Below, one piece after another: positions 46,210 to 55,193 of a DNA stretch of 64,000 bases. The number at the start of each line of letters is the position of its first letter. The first letter of the stretch is position 1. The notes under the pieces were generated by a model. The model made no database searches and was not told where the DNA came from. It saw only the letters and a list, made by a program, of their open reading frames with translations. The position numbers and the translations under genes are program-made. Source of the DNA: Streptomyces sp. NBC_00236. GTDB lineage: Bacteria; Actinomycetota; Actinomycetes; Streptomycetales; Streptomycetaceae. The stretch covers positions 5,084,001 through 5,148,000 of the forward strand of contig NZ_CP108100.1 in NCBI RefSeq assembly GCF_036195045.1, read 5' to 3'.

Positions 46210-46872
46210 GTGCTCTTGCTCGCTATGGATACCGCCACCCCCGCCGTCACCGTCGCCCTGCACGACGGGACCCGCGTCGTCGCCGAGTCCGGTCAGGTCG
46301 ACGCCCGCAGGCACGGGGAGCTGCTGCTGCCCGCCGTCGACCGGGTCCTCGCCGAGGCCGGTGTGAAACTCGACGCCGTGACGCAGGTGGTCGTGGGCGT
46401 CGGCCCCGGCCCGTACACCGGACTGCGGGTCGGCCTGGTGACGGCCGCGACCTTCGGCTCGGCACTGTCCGTGCCCGTGCACGGGATCTGCACCCTGGAC
46501 GCCCTCGCGTACGCCGCGGGGCAGGCCGGGGTGGCGGGCCCGTTCGCCGTCGCGACGGACGCCCGGCGCAAGGAGGTCTACTGGGCGCGGTACGAGGACT
46601 CCCTCACCCGGACCGGTGAACCCGCCGTCGACCGGCCCGCCGACATCGCGGAGCAGCTCGCGGGCCTCCCCGTCGCCGGGGCGGGCGCGGTGCTCTACCC
46701 CGACGCGTTCCCGGACGCGCGCGGCCCCGAGCACGTCGCCGCCGGCGCCATGGCGGCCCTCGCCGCCGAACGCCTCGCCGCGGGGGACGCGCTGCTGCCG
46801 CCGCAGCCGCTCTACCTGCGCAGGCCCGACGCGCAGGTACCGAAGAACTACAAGGTGGTCACCCCCAAGTGA
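46210..46872 (+). CDS. tsaB: tRNA threonylcarbamoyladenosine biosynthesis protein TsaB
   Basis: Non-catalytic partner of TsaD in t6A synthesis. The 220-aa protein begins LLLAMDTATPAVTVAL and has HGELLLPAVDRVLAEAG and VGVGPGPYTGLRVGLVTA, the family pattern. The GTG start is preceded by TAGGCT 6 nt upstream and no Shine-Dalgarno (leaderless). The stop overlaps rimI (GTGA). Confidence 0.95.
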   Translation: MLLLAMDTATPAVTVALHDGTRVVAESGQVDARRHGELLLPAVDRVLAEAGVKLDAVTQVVVGVGPGPYTGLRVGLVTAATFGSALSVPVHGICTLDALAYAAGQAGVAGPFAVATDARRKEVYWARYEDSLTRTGEPAVDRPADIAEQLAGLPVAGAGAVLYPDAFPDARGPEHVAAGAMAALAAERLAAGDALLPPQPLYLRRPDAQVPKNYKVVTPK

Positions 46873-47384
46873 CCGCCACGACCGCAGTGCTGCGCGAGAT
46901 GCGCTGGTGGGACATCGATCCGGTGCTCGACCTGGAGCACGAGCTGTTCCCGGACGACGCCTGGTCGGCCGGCATGTTCTGGTCCGAGCTCGCGCACGCC
47001 CGCGGACCGCGGGCCACCCGCCGCTACGTGGTCGCCGAGGACCCCGTCTCCGGCCGGATCGTCGGATACGCGGGCCTCGCGGCCGCCGGTGACCTCGCCG
47101 ACGTACAGACGATCGGCGTCACCCGCGGCCACTGGGGCGGCGGGCTCGGCTCCGAGCTCCTGACCGACCTGCTGAAGCACGCCACGGCCTTCGAGTGCGC
47201 CGAGGTGCTGCTGGAGGTCCGGGTCGACAACACCCGGGCGCAGAAGCTGTACGAACGCTTCGGCTTCGAACCGATCGGCTTCCGCCGCGGCTACTACCAG
47301 CCGGGCAACATCGACGCACTCGTCATGCGCCTCCACGTACACGAACACGTACAAGAGCACGTTCAAGAAAACGAGACTGACTGA
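46869..47384 (+). CDS. rimI: Ribosomal protein S18 alanine N-acetyltransferase
   Basis: GNAT acetyltransferase (171 aa), named after the enzyme that acetylates the S18 N-terminus. The acetyl-CoA-binding motif A ([24 protein letters not shown]) and motif B ([23 protein letters not shown]) are intact. A His/Glu-rich tail ([16 protein letters not shown]) is unusual. The GTG overlaps the tsaB stop and the TGA overlaps the tsaD ATG, so tsaB-rimI-tsaD is one coupled operon. Confidence 0.93.
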   Translation: MTATTAVLREMRWWDIDPVLDLEHELFPDDAWSAGMFWSELAHARGPRATRRYVVAEDPVSGRIVGYAGLAAAGDLADVQTIGVTRGHWGGGLGSELLTDLLKHATAFECAEVLLEVRVDNTRAQKLYERFGFEPIGFRRGYYQPGNIDALVMRLHVHEHVQEHVQENETD

Positions 47385-48487
47385 TGGCTGACGAACCGCT
47401 CGTACTCGGCATCGAGACCTCCTGCGACGAGACCGGCGTCGGCATCGTCCGCGGGACGACGCTGCTCGCCGACGCCGTCGCGTCCAGCGTCGACACGCAC
47501 GCCCGCTTCGGAGGCGTCGTCCCGGAGATCGCCTCCCGCGCGCATCTGGAGGCGATGGTCCCCACCATCGAGCGCGCCCTGAAGGAGGCCGGGGTCACCG
47601 GCCGCGACCTCGACGGCATCTCCGTCACCGCCGGGCCCGGACTCGCCGGCGCCCTGCTCGTCGGCGTCTCGGCGGCCAAGGCGTACGCGTACGCGCTGAA
47701 CAAGCCGCTGTACGGGGTGAACCACCTCGCCTCGCACATCTGCGTCGACCAGCTGGAGCACGGCCCGCTGCCCGAGCCCACGATGGCGCTGCTGGTCAGC
47801 GGCGGTCACTCCTCGCTGCTGCTCGCCCCCGACATCACCAACGACGTGCGGCCGCTCGGCGCGACCATCGACGACGCCGCCGGGGAGGCCTTCGACAAGA
47901 TCGCCCGGGTGCTGCAGCTCGGCTTCCCCGGCGGCCCGGTCATCGACCGGCTCGCGAAGGAGGGCGACCCGAAGGCCATCGCGTTCCCGCGCGGGCTGAG
48001 CGGCTCGCGCGACCCCGCGTACGACTTCTCCTTCTCCGGCCTGAAGACCTCCGTCGCCCGCTGGATCGAGGCGAAGCGCGCCGCGGGCGAGGAGGTGCCG
48101 GTACGGGACGTGGCGGCGTCCTTCCAGGAGGCCGTGGTGGACGTGCTCACCCGAAAGGCCGTCCGGGCCTGCAAGGACGAGGGCGTCGACCACCTGATGA
48201 TCGGCGGCGGCGTCGCGGCCAACTCGCGGCTGCGCGCCCTCGCCCAGGAGCGGTGCGAACGGGCCGGCATCCGGCTGCGCGTGCCCCGCCCCGGACTGTG
48301 CACCGACAACGGGGCCATGGTCGCCGCGCTGGGCGCGGAAATGGTGGCCCGCAACCGGCCCGCCTCCGACCTGGAGCTCTCGGCCGACTCCTCGCTGCCG
48401 GTCACCGAGACCCACGTACCGGGCGCCGGGCACGGCCACCCGCACGACCATGTGCACGAGGTCAGCAAGGACAACCTGTACTCATGA
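47384..48487 (+). CDS. tsaD: tRNA N6-adenosine threonylcarbamoyltransferase TsaD
   Basis: Catalytic subunit that transfers the threonylcarbamoyl group to A37. The 367-aa protein begins [17 protein letters not shown] and contains the metal motif [15 protein letters not shown], and [14 protein letters not shown] His-rich end ([10 protein letters not shown]) is present. The start overlaps the rimI stop (TGATG), and the stop overlaps the next small gene (ATGA). Confidence 0.97.
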   Translation: MADEPLVLGIETSCDETGVGIVRGTTLLADAVASSVDTHARFGGVVPEIASRAHLEAMVPTIERALKEAGVTGRDLDGISVTAGPGLAGALLVGVSAAKAYAYALNKPLYGVNHLASHICVDQLEHGPLPEPTMALLVSGGHSSLLLAPDITNDVRPLGATIDDAAGEAFDKIARVLQLGFPGGPVIDRLAKEGDPKAIAFPRGLSGSRDPAYDFSFSGLKTSVARWIEAKRAAGEEVPVRDVAASFQEAVVDVLTRKAVRACKDEGVDHLMIGGGVAANSRLRALAQERCERAGIRLRVPRPGLCTDNGAMVAALGAEMVARNRPASDLELSADSSLPVTETHVPGAGHGHPHDHVHEVSKDNLYS

Positions 48488-48768
48488 GCGGGAACGGCAC
48501 CACCGTCGCGCTGATGTGGGAGGCCCGGGCCACCGAGGGCCGGGGCGCGGAACTGCTGGAGTGGGCCCGCGCCCGCGCCGGCGAGCTGGCGCGCCCCCCG
48601 CTGCGCAGCGAACTGCTGCGCGCCCCGCAGGACCGCGTCCTGGTCATCACCTGGTGGGAGGGCTCCTACGGCGACGACCTGCCGGAGCTGCCCGAGCCGG
48701 ACGCGGCGGCCGTCACCCGGCCGGTGCACCGCTGGCGGTTCGAGTCCCTCGGGCCGGCGGACCGGTGA
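48484..48768 (+). CDS. Hypothetical 94-aa protein coupled to tsaD
   Basis: [20 protein letters not shown] followed by [18 protein letters not shown] and [19 protein letters not shown]. The pattern of a short beta-alpha-beta protein with ITWWE resembles ABM/dimeric alpha-beta-barrel proteins, but no family is certain. The ATG overlaps the tsaD TGA (ATGA), so translation is coupled. Function unknown. Confidence 0.75.
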   Translation: MSGNGTTVALMWEARATEGRGAELLEWARARAGELARPPLRSELLRAPQDRVLVITWWEGSYGDDLPELPEPDAAAVTRPVHRWRFESLGPADR

Positions 48769-48881
48769 TGATCGCGTCGCGTGCGGACGCACCCTGACAG
48801 GCGGCGGCCGAAGCCGGCTGTTCCGAGGCAGTCGCTGCCGACTGAAGGCGGCCGCCCGTTGTCGCCTTCACGTCCTTCCCT

Positions 48882-48926
48882 GTGGCCGATCCGGAACTTC
48901 TCGGTGGCCGATCCGGAAACTTCTCA
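48882..48926. repeat. Tandem 22-bp duplication upstream of the ECF42 unit
   Basis: GTGGCCGATCCGGAACTTCT (from 48882) is followed at 48904 by the same sequence with one extra A (CCGGAAACTTCT). The duplication lies 19 nt before the candidate ECF42 promoter and could be a regulator site or a replication slip. Confidence 0.7.
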
Positions 48927-48944
48927 GAAGAATTCCGGAGGGAG

Positions 48945-48971
48945 TGTCGATCCGGCTGTCTCCCGTTCGAC
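48945..48971 (+). promoter_or_regulatory. Candidate ECF42 promoter
   Basis: TGTCGA (48945-48950), 17 nt, then CGAC (48968-48971). From memory, ECF42 promoters have a TGTCGA -35 and a CGA-containing -10. It lies 54 nt before the ATG of the DGPF protein gene, the usual ECF42 target. Confidence 0.75.
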
Positions 48972-49024
48972 GCAGGGGTGAGAGGCGGGGAAGAGGTCCC
49001 CGCCCTCCCGACCGAGGAGTCACC

Positions 49025-49387
49025 ATGCCGCGCTTCATGTCACTCATCCGCATCGACGAGCAGGCCGCCGCCGGGTTCGAGCCCGACCCCGACTTCGAGA
49101 AGCGCATGGGCGCCCTGTTCGAGGAGATCAACAAGGCGGGCGTGATGCTGGAGACGGCCGGCCTCACTCCGACCGCTCAAGCCACCCGGGTCCACTGGGC
49201 CGGTGGGAAGCTCAGCTACACCGACGGGCCCTTCACCGAGACCAAGGAGGTCGTCGGCGGGTACGCCATCCTCCAGTGCAAGGACAAGGAGGAGGCGCTG
49301 GAGTGGACCAGGCGGTTCCTGCAGTGCCACCCGGAGAGCTGGAGCGTCACCTCCGAGGTCCGGGCCATCGACGAAGCGACCGGCTGA
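49025..49387 (+). CDS. YCII-related DGPF-domain protein
   Basis: The 120-aa protein MPRFMSLIRIDEQAAAGFEP... has the SYTDGPFTETKEVVGGYAIL block that names the DGPF family. Such proteins are the standard neighbours and targets of ECF42 sigma factors; their chemistry is unknown. GAGGAG lies about 7 nt before the ATG. The sigma gene follows after 45 nt and they should be co-transcribed. Confidence 0.92.
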   Translation: MPRFMSLIRIDEQAAAGFEPDPDFEKRMGALFEEINKAGVMLETAGLTPTAQATRVHWAGGKLSYTDGPFTETKEVVGGYAILQCKDKEEALEWTRRFLQCHPESWSVTSEVRAIDEATG

Positions 49388-49432
49388 CCCGCCTGCCGCG
49401 CTTGCCCGGGTCCCGGACGGCTGCTCTGATGG

Positions 49433-50689
49433 GTGGCCGTGACGGCAGCAAGCGCGGTTGAGGCGGTATTCAGGATCGAGTCCGCGCGGATCATCGCCGG
49501 TGTCGCCCGGATCGTCCGGGACGTGGGCATCGCCGAGGAGCTCGCCCAGGACGCTCTGGTCGCCGCGCTGGAGCAGTGGCCGGAGTCGGGCGTCCCGGAC
49601 AACCCGGGAGCCTGGCTCATGGCCACGGCCAAGCACCGCGCCATCGACCTCGTACGCCGCCGCGAGACGTACGCCCGCAAGCTGGCCGAGATGGGCCGGG
49701 ACCTGGACACCGTCTCCGGCGAACCGGACCCGGGTGCCGCGGACCCGGACCGGATCGACGACGACCTGCTGCGGCTGATCTTCACCTCGTGCCACCCGGT
49801 GCTCTCCACCGACGCCCGGATCGCCCTCACCCTGCGCCTTCTCGGCGGCCTCACCACCGAGGAGATCGCCCGCGCCTTCCTCACCACCGAAGCGGCCGTG
49901 GCCCAGCGGATCGTGCGGGCCAAACGGGCGCTCGGCCGGGCCGGAGTCCCCTTCGAGGTGCCGTACGGCCCCGAGCGCGCCGCCCGGCTCGGATCGGTGC
50001 TCGAAGTCATCTACCTGGTCTTCAACGAGGGATACGCCGCGACCGCCGGCGACGACTGGCTGCGCCCCGGCCTCTGCGAGGACGCGCTGCGGCTGGCCCG
50101 GGTGCTCGCCGGGCTGATGCCGGGCGAGGCCGAGGTGCACGGGCTGGCCGCCCTGCTGGAGCTCCAGGCCTCCCGCACCGCCGCCAGGACCGGGCCGGAC
50201 GGTGCCCCGGTGCTGCTCGCCGTCCAGAACCGGGCCCGCTGGGACCGGCTGCTGATCCGCCGCGGCTACGCGGCCCTGCTCCGGGCGAGCGAAACGGCCG
50301 CGGCGGCGGGGCGGGCCCTGGGCCCGTACGCCCTCCAGGCGGCCATCGCCGCCTGCCACGCCCGGGCGGCGCGCTACGACGACACCGACTGGGCCGCCAT
50401 CGCCGCGCTGTACGACCGGCTCGCCGCCCTGACCCCGTCCCCCGTCGTCGAGCTCAACCGCGCCGTCGCCGTCTCCATGGCCGAGGGCCCGGCCGCCGCG
50501 CTCGCCCTGGTCGACGCGCTGGCCGCCGACCCCGCGCTCAAGGCGTACCACTTGCTGCCGAGCGTCCGCGGCGATCTGCTGGAGCGGATGGGGCGTACGG
50601 ACGAGGCACGCGCCGAGTTCGTACGGGCGGCGGAGCTGACCCGCAACGAGCGGGAGCGGGCCCTGCTCCTGGACCGGGCCGGCCGATGA
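49433..50689 (+). CDS. ECF42-type sigma factor with C-terminal TPR-like extension
   Basis: The 418-aa protein has sigma region 2 (VRDVGIAEELAQDALVAALEQWPESGVPDNPGAWLMATAKHRAIDLVRRR), region 4 (GLTTEEIARAFLTTEAAVAQRIVRAKRAL) and a helical extension of about 230 aa with LYDRLAALTPSPVVELNRAVAVSMAEGP, the ECF42 hallmark. No anti-sigma gene is present; in this group the extension is needed for activity. The start is GTG at 49433 or 49439, without a clear ribosome binding site. Confidence 0.93.
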   Translation: MAVTAASAVEAVFRIESARIIAGVARIVRDVGIAEELAQDALVAALEQWPESGVPDNPGAWLMATAKHRAIDLVRRRETYARKLAEMGRDLDTVSGEPDPGAADPDRIDDDLLRLIFTSCHPVLSTDARIALTLRLLGGLTTEEIARAFLTTEAAVAQRIVRAKRALGRAGVPFEVPYGPERAARLGSVLEVIYLVFNEGYAATAGDDWLRPGLCEDALRLARVLAGLMPGEAEVHGLAALLELQASRTAARTGPDGAPVLLAVQNRARWDRLLIRRGYAALLRASETAAAAGRALGPYALQAAIAACHARAARYDDTDWAAIAALYDRLAALTPSPVVELNRAVAVSMAEGPAAALALVDALAADPALKAYHLLPSVRGDLLERMGRTDEARAEFVRAAELTRNERERALLLDRAGR

Positions 50690-50752
50690 GTTCCGGGCCC
50701 GCCACCGGTCTACCTTGCACGGCAACCGGCACCACCGCGTGAGGAGAAGACC

Positions 50753-51223
50753 ATGCAGAAGGTCACCACGTTCCTGTGGTTCGACAAGAACCAGGCCGAG
50801 GAGGCAGCGGACCATTACATCAAGGTCATCGGCGGCGACTCGCGCGTCCTGGACGTGACCCGCTGGACGGCCGCGTCGCCCGGCGAGGAGGGAGCGGTGA
50901 TGACGGTCCGCTTCCAGCTGGACGGCGCCGAGTACGTCGCGTTCGACGGCGGCCCCGAGTTCCCCTTCAGCGAGGCCGTCTCCCTCTCCGTGGAGTGCGA
51001 GTCGCAGGAGGAGGCGGACCGGCTGTGGGACGCGCTCACCGCGGACGGCGGCCAGGAGAGCCAGTGCGGCTGGCTCAAGGACAGGTTCGGCGTCTCCTGG
51101 CAGATCGTCCCGCCCGGTCTCGGCGAGGCCCTGACCGACCCCGACCCGGAGAAGGCGGCCCGCGCCATGAAGGCGATGCTCGGCATGAAGCGCCTCGACA
51201 TCGAGGCCCTGCGCAACGCCTGA
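50753..51223 (+). CDS. VOC/PhnB-like protein (3-demethylubiquinone methyltransferase-type domain)
   Basis: The 156-aa protein MQKVTTFLWFDKNQAEEAADHYIKVIGGDSRV..., then YVAFDGGPEFPFSEAVSLSVECESQEEADRLWDAL, is typical of PhnB/3-dmu-9-3-mt glyoxalase-fold proteins. The label methyltransferase is historical. GAGGAGAAG precedes the ATG. It lies 63 nt after the ECF42 gene and is likely part of the same stress regulon. Confidence 0.88.
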   Translation: MQKVTTFLWFDKNQAEEAADHYIKVIGGDSRVLDVTRWTAASPGEEGAVMTVRFQLDGAEYVAFDGGPEFPFSEAVSLSVECESQEEADRLWDALTADGGQESQCGWLKDRFGVSWQIVPPGLGEALTDPDPEKAARAMKAMLGMKRLDIEALRNA

Positions 51224-51275
51224 CGTGCGATCACCCCGACGTGGGGCGGCACCGGCGCTCGGTAGGGTCTGGCCC

Positions 51276-51941
51276 ATGTCCGCTCGCCCCGCGCTGCCGC
51301 CGCCCCCTCCGCCCGTGGAGATACGCACCTGGCCCGACCGGGGAGCGCTGCTCGCCGACCGGGCCCACATCCTGGGCGCCCTGGTGAAGATGCACCTCGG
51401 TCCCGGCCGGCTCGGACTGTTGTGGACGTGGGGAGCGGTCGGCGCGCTCGGCTGGGCGCTGATCGGCACCGCCTTCGTCGCCTTCGAGGAGTCGTACGAC
51501 GTCTTCAGCGCCTTCCTCGGCGTCATCATGCTGGGCCTGGGCGCCTGTTGCCTGGTGCCGGCCGTCGTCCTCGTCGTCATCGGCCTGCGCCGGGACCGGC
51601 AGCTGCGCCGACTCCTCGCGCAGTGGGGCGCCTTGGACCGTGATCCCGCGAGCGACGCCGCGTACCGGCTGCCGGGGGTGAGCCTGACGTGGCTCCTCGG
51701 CTCCTTCGCGCTCTGCGCATGCGGGCTCTACGCCTGCTTCGCGGTACCGGCCGGCGCCGTCCGGGGCGATGACACCTACGGCCTGATGGCCCTGGTGATG
51801 GGCCTCGGGTTCATCGCCTGGCTCATCGGCCTCATCGGCATCACCAAGGCGTTCTGGCACCGGCGTTGGGTCCTGCGGACCCTGCTCGGCACACCCGTCC
51901 CCGAGCCCCTGGTCTCCGTGGAGGGCGGCACCCACCGCTGA
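51276..51941 (+). CDS. Hypothetical membrane protein, four segments
   Basis: The 221-aa protein has a Pro-rich N-terminus and four hydrophobic segments (about 50-75, 82-108, 140-162 and 172-197), with a cytoplasmic DRQLRRLLAQWGALDRDP loop between the pairs. No family is recognised. The ATG at 51276 has TAGGGT 7 nt upstream and no Shine-Dalgarno, so it is probably leaderless. The frame opens further upstream but without support. Confidence 0.8.
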   Translation: MSARPALPPPPPPVEIRTWPDRGALLADRAHILGALVKMHLGPGRLGLLWTWGAVGALGWALIGTAFVAFEESYDVFSAFLGVIMLGLGACCLVPAVVLVVIGLRRDRQLRRLLAQWGALDRDPASDAAYRLPGVSLTWLLGSFALCACGLYACFAVPAGAVRGDDTYGLMALVMGLGFIAWLIGLIGITKAFWHRRWVLRTLLGTPVPEPLVSVEGGTHR

Positions 51942-51958
51942 GGCGGGCCGGCCCGCGG

Positions 51959-53230
51959 TCAGCGCAGCGCGGCGGCCTCGGGGCCCGTCACGGGACGGCC
52001 GATCAGCATCGTCGGTACGTTGGCGACCCGGGTCAGGAAGACCGTGGCCGCGTTCGGGCCCTGGAGCTTCATCTTCCGCCGCAGCTCCTCCGGTTCGACC
52101 CCCGAACCACGCTTCTTGACCGTGAGGACGCCGACCCTCCTTTCCCGCAGCAGCGCTTTCAGCCGCTTCGTGTTGAAGGGCAGCTGATCGGTGATCTCGT
52201 AGCCCGCGGTGTACGGGGAGTCGTACAGCTCGTCGCTCGTGACGTACGCGATCATCTCGTCGAACAGCCGGCCGTGGCACCGCTCCACGATCCCGGCCAC
52301 CAGATGCGCCCGGATCACCGCGCCGTCCGGCTCGTACAGATAGCGCCCCACCGGGCCGACCGGCGGCGCGGGCAGCACGGCCGGGGCGGACAGCGTGGCG
52401 CCCGACGGGAGCAGCGTCGCGCGGTAGGACCCCGCATCGAAGCCCTCACCGAACCAGAGCACCGCCTCCTTCACGTCGCCGCCGTCCGAGATCCACTCGG
52501 CCTCCGCCTGCGGGCCGATCGCCTCGTGCGGCACCCCCGGGGCGATCTTCAGCGCGGCCCGGGGCGCCTTGAGCGCCGCGGCGGTCGCCCAGGACAGGGG
52601 CGGGGAGTAGGCCTCCGGGTCGAAGATGCGGCCGCGTCCGCCGCGGCGGGCCGGGTCGACGAAGACCGCGTCGTAGGGCGCGGTGTCGATCTCCGTGACG
52701 TCGGCGCACCGCACCTCGATCAGCGCGTCCAGGCCGAGTGCGGCGGCGTTGGCCCGGGCCACCTCGGCGGTCAGCGGGTCGCGGTCCACGGCGAGGACGG
52801 AGATCCCGGCCCGGGCCAGGGCGATCGCGTCGCCGCCGATCCCGCAGCAGAGGTCGGCGACGCTGCGCACCCCGGCGTCCGCGAACCGCCGTGCGCGGTA
52901 GCCGGCCACCGAGGTGCGGGTCGCCTGCTCGACCCCGTTCGGGGTGAAGAACATCCGGTGCGCGTCCTCGGTGCCGAACTTCGCCACCGCCCGCTGCCGC
53001 AGCCGGGCCTGGCCCAGGGCCGCCGAGACGAGGGCGGCCGGGTGGGTGCGGCGCAGCCGGGTGGCGGTGGCCAGTTCGGTGGCGGGGTCGTACGAGCGCA
53101 GCCCGGCCAGCAGCTCGGCGCCTTCGGGGGTGCGCAGGGCCCGGAAGTCGGCGAGGGGGTCGGGGGCGTCGGACGGGCCGGGGGTGTCGTCGGACGGGCC
53201 GGTCGGGGCGAGAGCGTTCACCCGCCCCAT
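51959..53230 (-). CDS. Class I SAM methyltransferase, THUMP-like
   Basis: The 423-aa protein has a SAM-binding Rossmann core: VADLCCGIGGDAIALARAGISVLAVDRDPLTAEVARANAAALG, then DAVFVDPARRGGRGRIFDPE, and a C-terminal THUMP-like part (ITDQLPFNTKRLKALLRERRVGVLTVKKRGSGVEPEELRRKMK). The VDPARR motif suits an RNA- or tRNA-guanine methyltransferase, but the target is unknown. The frame is open to 54235 on the antisense of the next gene; the ATG at 53230 is chosen. It converges with the gene ending at 51941. Confidence 0.88.
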   Translation of the reverse strand: MGRVNALAPTGPSDDTPGPSDAPDPLADFRALRTPEGAELLAGLRSYDPATELATATRLRRTHPAALVSAALGQARLRQRAVAKFGTEDAHRMFFTPNGVEQATRTSVAGYRARRFADAGVRSVADLCCGIGGDAIALARAGISVLAVDRDPLTAEVARANAAALGLDALIEVRCADVTEIDTAPYDAVFVDPARRGGRGRIFDPEAYSPPLSWATAAALKAPRAALKIAPGVPHEAIGPQAEAEWISDGGDVKEAVLWFGEGFDAGSYRATLLPSGATLSAPAVLPAPPVGPVGRYLYEPDGAVIRAHLVAGIVERCHGRLFDEMIAYVTSDELYDSPYTAGYEITDQLPFNTKRLKALLRERRVGVLTVKKRGSGVEPEELRRKMKLQGPNAATVFLTRVANVPTMLIGRPVTGPEAAALR

Positions 53231-53359
53231 TGTGGGCCAGTCGGCTGCGCGCCAGCCGGGGGACCGTGCGGGGCGGGCGTGGTGTCGGCCCGGATGCCCC
53301 GTCGCGGGCTGGCAGGATGCGGCGCCATGCAGCCAGTACGACAAAAGGAAGAATTCGAC

Positions 53360-54346
53360 ATGAAGAGGCGCAGACCGGGTACGGAGTCGTGCGGACAGGA
53401 GCGGGCGGGGCGCGGGCGCGGACACCTGCGGCGCCGGCCGGGGTACGCGGTCCTCGCCGCACTGCTGGTCGCCGCCGCAGGCTCGGGCTGTGCCGCCGAG
53501 GCCGGCGGCAGTGCGCCGGCCGACCCCGGACGCGCCGCCGCGGCGCGGGCCGGACAGCCGGGCGGCCCCCCGGCGGCCGGGGCGGCGGGTTCCGTCGCGG
53601 CGCAGGCCGAGAAGGCGCGCCGCGCCCAGGCCGCGCGGGCCGTGGCCGCCAAGAAGTGGGGCCTGGCGAGCACCCCGCTGACCCCGCCGGCGCCTCCCGC
53701 CGTCAAGCCGCACCTCACCACCCGCGAGGGCTTCGAGGTCGAGGGCGGTGACGCCTCGCTGCCGCCGGTCTTCACGACGGTCCCCACCGACAAGAAGATC
53801 GTCTTCCTGACGATGGACGACGGGGACGACAAGGACCCTGAGCTGCTGAAGATGATGTCGGAGCTGAACATCCCGTACAGCGCCTTCCTCAGCGACTACG
53901 TGGTGCGCGACAACTACGCGTACTTCAAGGAGGCTCAGGTCCGCGGTGTCGTCCTCGGCAACCACACGTTGAACCACCGCTACATGCCCGGCCTCTCCCA
54001 CGACGAGCAGAAGCGGGAGATCTGCGACCAGCAGGACATCATGGAGCAGCAGTACGGCGAGCGCCCCCGGCTCTTCCGGCCGCCGTACGGCAACTACAAC
54101 GGCGACACCCTGCGGATCGCCAAGTCCTGTGGGATCACGGCCGTGCCCCTGTGGGCGGCGGAGGCGTTCCCCGACCACATGGAGTGGCGGGAGGAGGACC
54201 AGGACCTGCACCCCGGCGACATCATCCTCACGCACTTCCGGGGCAAGAAGGACTGGAAGGGCAGCATGCCCGACATGATCCGGAACGTCATGAAGGTCAT
54301 CACGGACAAGGGTTACGCCGTGGCCCGCCTGGAGGACTACGTATGA
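53360..54346 (+). CDS. Secreted polysaccharide deacetylase (NodB family)
   Basis: Removes N-acetyl groups from a cell-wall or extracellular polysaccharide. The 328-aa protein has a basic N-terminus, a hydrophobic signal (about 28-44) ending ...GSGCAAEAGG, which may be a lipobox-like site, an Ala/Pro-rich linker and a NodB domain. Metal and catalytic motifs: FLTMDDGDDKD, GNHTLNH, RPPYGNYNG and LTHFRG. The first motif has TMDDG instead of TFDDG. The ATG at 53360 follows AAGGAAG; an in-frame ATG at 53327 is possible. Confidence 0.9.
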   Translation: MKRRRPGTESCGQERAGRGRGHLRRRPGYAVLAALLVAAAGSGCAAEAGGSAPADPGRAAAARAGQPGGPPAAGAAGSVAAQAEKARRAQAARAVAAKKWGLASTPLTPPAPPAVKPHLTTREGFEVEGGDASLPPVFTTVPTDKKIVFLTMDDGDDKDPELLKMMSELNIPYSAFLSDYVVRDNYAYFKEAQVRGVVLGNHTLNHRYMPGLSHDEQKREICDQQDIMEQQYGERPRLFRPPYGNYNGDTLRIAKSCGITAVPLWAAEAFPDHMEWREEDQDLHPGDIILTHFRGKKDWKGSMPDMIRNVMKVITDKGYAVARLEDYV

Positions 54347-54657
54347 GAAGGGCGCACCGGCTGCTGGCCGGACTGCTGACCGCCGGTGCGCTCCTGACCG
54401 CCACCGTGGGCTGCGCGCAGTCGGTGGACCCGATCGAGCGGCTGGGCCGGAAGGCCGCGCAGCATGTGAACCCGTCGCCGGACGATCAGGCGCGGCCCGC
54501 CGCGGTGCGCGGTGACCACGGGGCGCCGGGGGCGATGGTCGTCGTCGCCTGCGGCCGCCCCGCGGCGGCCGGGGGCCCCGGGGTGCGCCCGCCGGTCCGC
54601 TGGTGGCCGGACCGGTCCGGCGAAGAGGCCGGGGCCGCGGGGTGCGCGAGCCGGTAG
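54343..54657 (+). pseudogene. Probable remnant of a second polysaccharide deacetylase (signal peptide and stalk only)
   Basis: The frame opens with ATGA overlapping the deacetylase stop: a lipoprotein-like signal (MRRAHRLLAGLLTAGALLTA, then TVGC) and AQSVDPIERLGRKAAQHV. In Streptomyces this start usually leads into a full polysaccharide deacetylase, as I recall. Here the NodB domain is missing and the rest of the frame is antisense to the DUF6234 gene. It is either a decayed second deacetylase or a very short lipoprotein. Confidence 0.55.
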
Positions 54658-55019
54658 TCGCTGTGCCACGCCATGAGCGTCAGGACGCACAGCACGCCCG
54701 CGGCGAGCAGTTGGACGACGCCCGCCAGGGGCAGGCCGTGGCGCAGCAGCACCACGCCGATCAGGCAGGCCGCCGCGGTGAACGAGGCGAGCGTGAGCGT
54801 GGCGGACCAGTCCATCGGGGGCGGTCCGCTCTCGACGGGCCCGGGCCCCTTGGGGGACAGCCGGGCCCACTCCGGCTCCGGACGCGTGTGCGTGTACATG
54901 ACGGCCGCGCAGATCACCGCCTCCAGGGCGACGACCAGCAGGCCGACCACCACGTCCAGGCAGCCGGTCACGAATGGGCCGGGGCGCCGGTTCCCCGCTC
55001 CGGCGGGTCGCGTGAGCAT
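54486..55019 (-). CDS. DUF6234-like membrane protein
   Basis: The 177-aa protein has about four hydrophobic segments: CLDVVVGLLVVALEAVICAAVMY, FTAAACLIGVVLLRHG, GVVQLLAAGVLCVLTLMA and a weaker one. It also has the HSDY motif near the end of the membrane part. It resembles the DUF6234 family, whose function is unknown. It overlaps the 3' half of the deacetylase remnant on the other strand. It is divergent from groES. Confidence 0.75.
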   Translation of the reverse strand: MLTRPAGAGNRRPGPFVTGCLDVVVGLLVVALEAVICAAVMYTHTRPEPEWARLSPKGPGPVESGPPPMDWSATLTLASFTAAACLIGVVLLRHGLPLAGVVQLLAAGVLCVLTLMAWHSDYRLAHPAAPASSPDRSGHQRTGGRTPGPPAAAGRPQATTTIAPGAPWSPRTAAGRA

Positions 55020-55146
55020 GACGTCACCGTCGTACGGAACGGTGTGGACGGTCTCCGCGTTGTCCCTACGGTGACCGGAACGTTGTACGAGCGCAGTCGC
55101 CCACTCGTACGCGGAGGAGGTCCCCGGACGCCACGAGGGGCGTGAA

Positions 55147-55173
55147 TTGGCACTCCGCTTGACCGAGTGCTAA
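55147..55173. promoter_or_regulatory. CIRCE operator 1 of groES-groEL
   Basis: TTGGCACTC (55147-55155), 9 nt, GAGTGCTAA (55165-55173). This is the HrcA binding site, differing from the canonical TTAGCACTC-N9-GAGTGCTAA by one base. It overlaps the -35 hexamer of the groES promoter. Confidence 0.95.
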
Positions 55174-55188
55174 TCGCGGTCATAGTCT
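55159..55188 (+). promoter_or_regulatory. groES-groEL promoter
   Basis: TTGACC (55159-55164), 18 nt, TAGTCT (55183-55188), a good match to the main vegetative sigma-factor consensus. The -35 lies inside CIRCE 1, and the start site falls at or just before CIRCE 2, explaining how HrcA blocks it. Confidence 0.85.
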
Positions 55189-55193
55189 CAGTG

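Noticed and set aside
49040..51580. Minus-strand open frame of 846 codons
   Set aside because: Antisense to the DGPF, ECF42 and VOC genes, all recognised by family motifs.
53231..54235. 335-codon N-terminal extension of the THUMP-like methyltransferase
   Set aside because: It is antisense to the polysaccharide deacetylase; the methyltransferase reads well from 53230.
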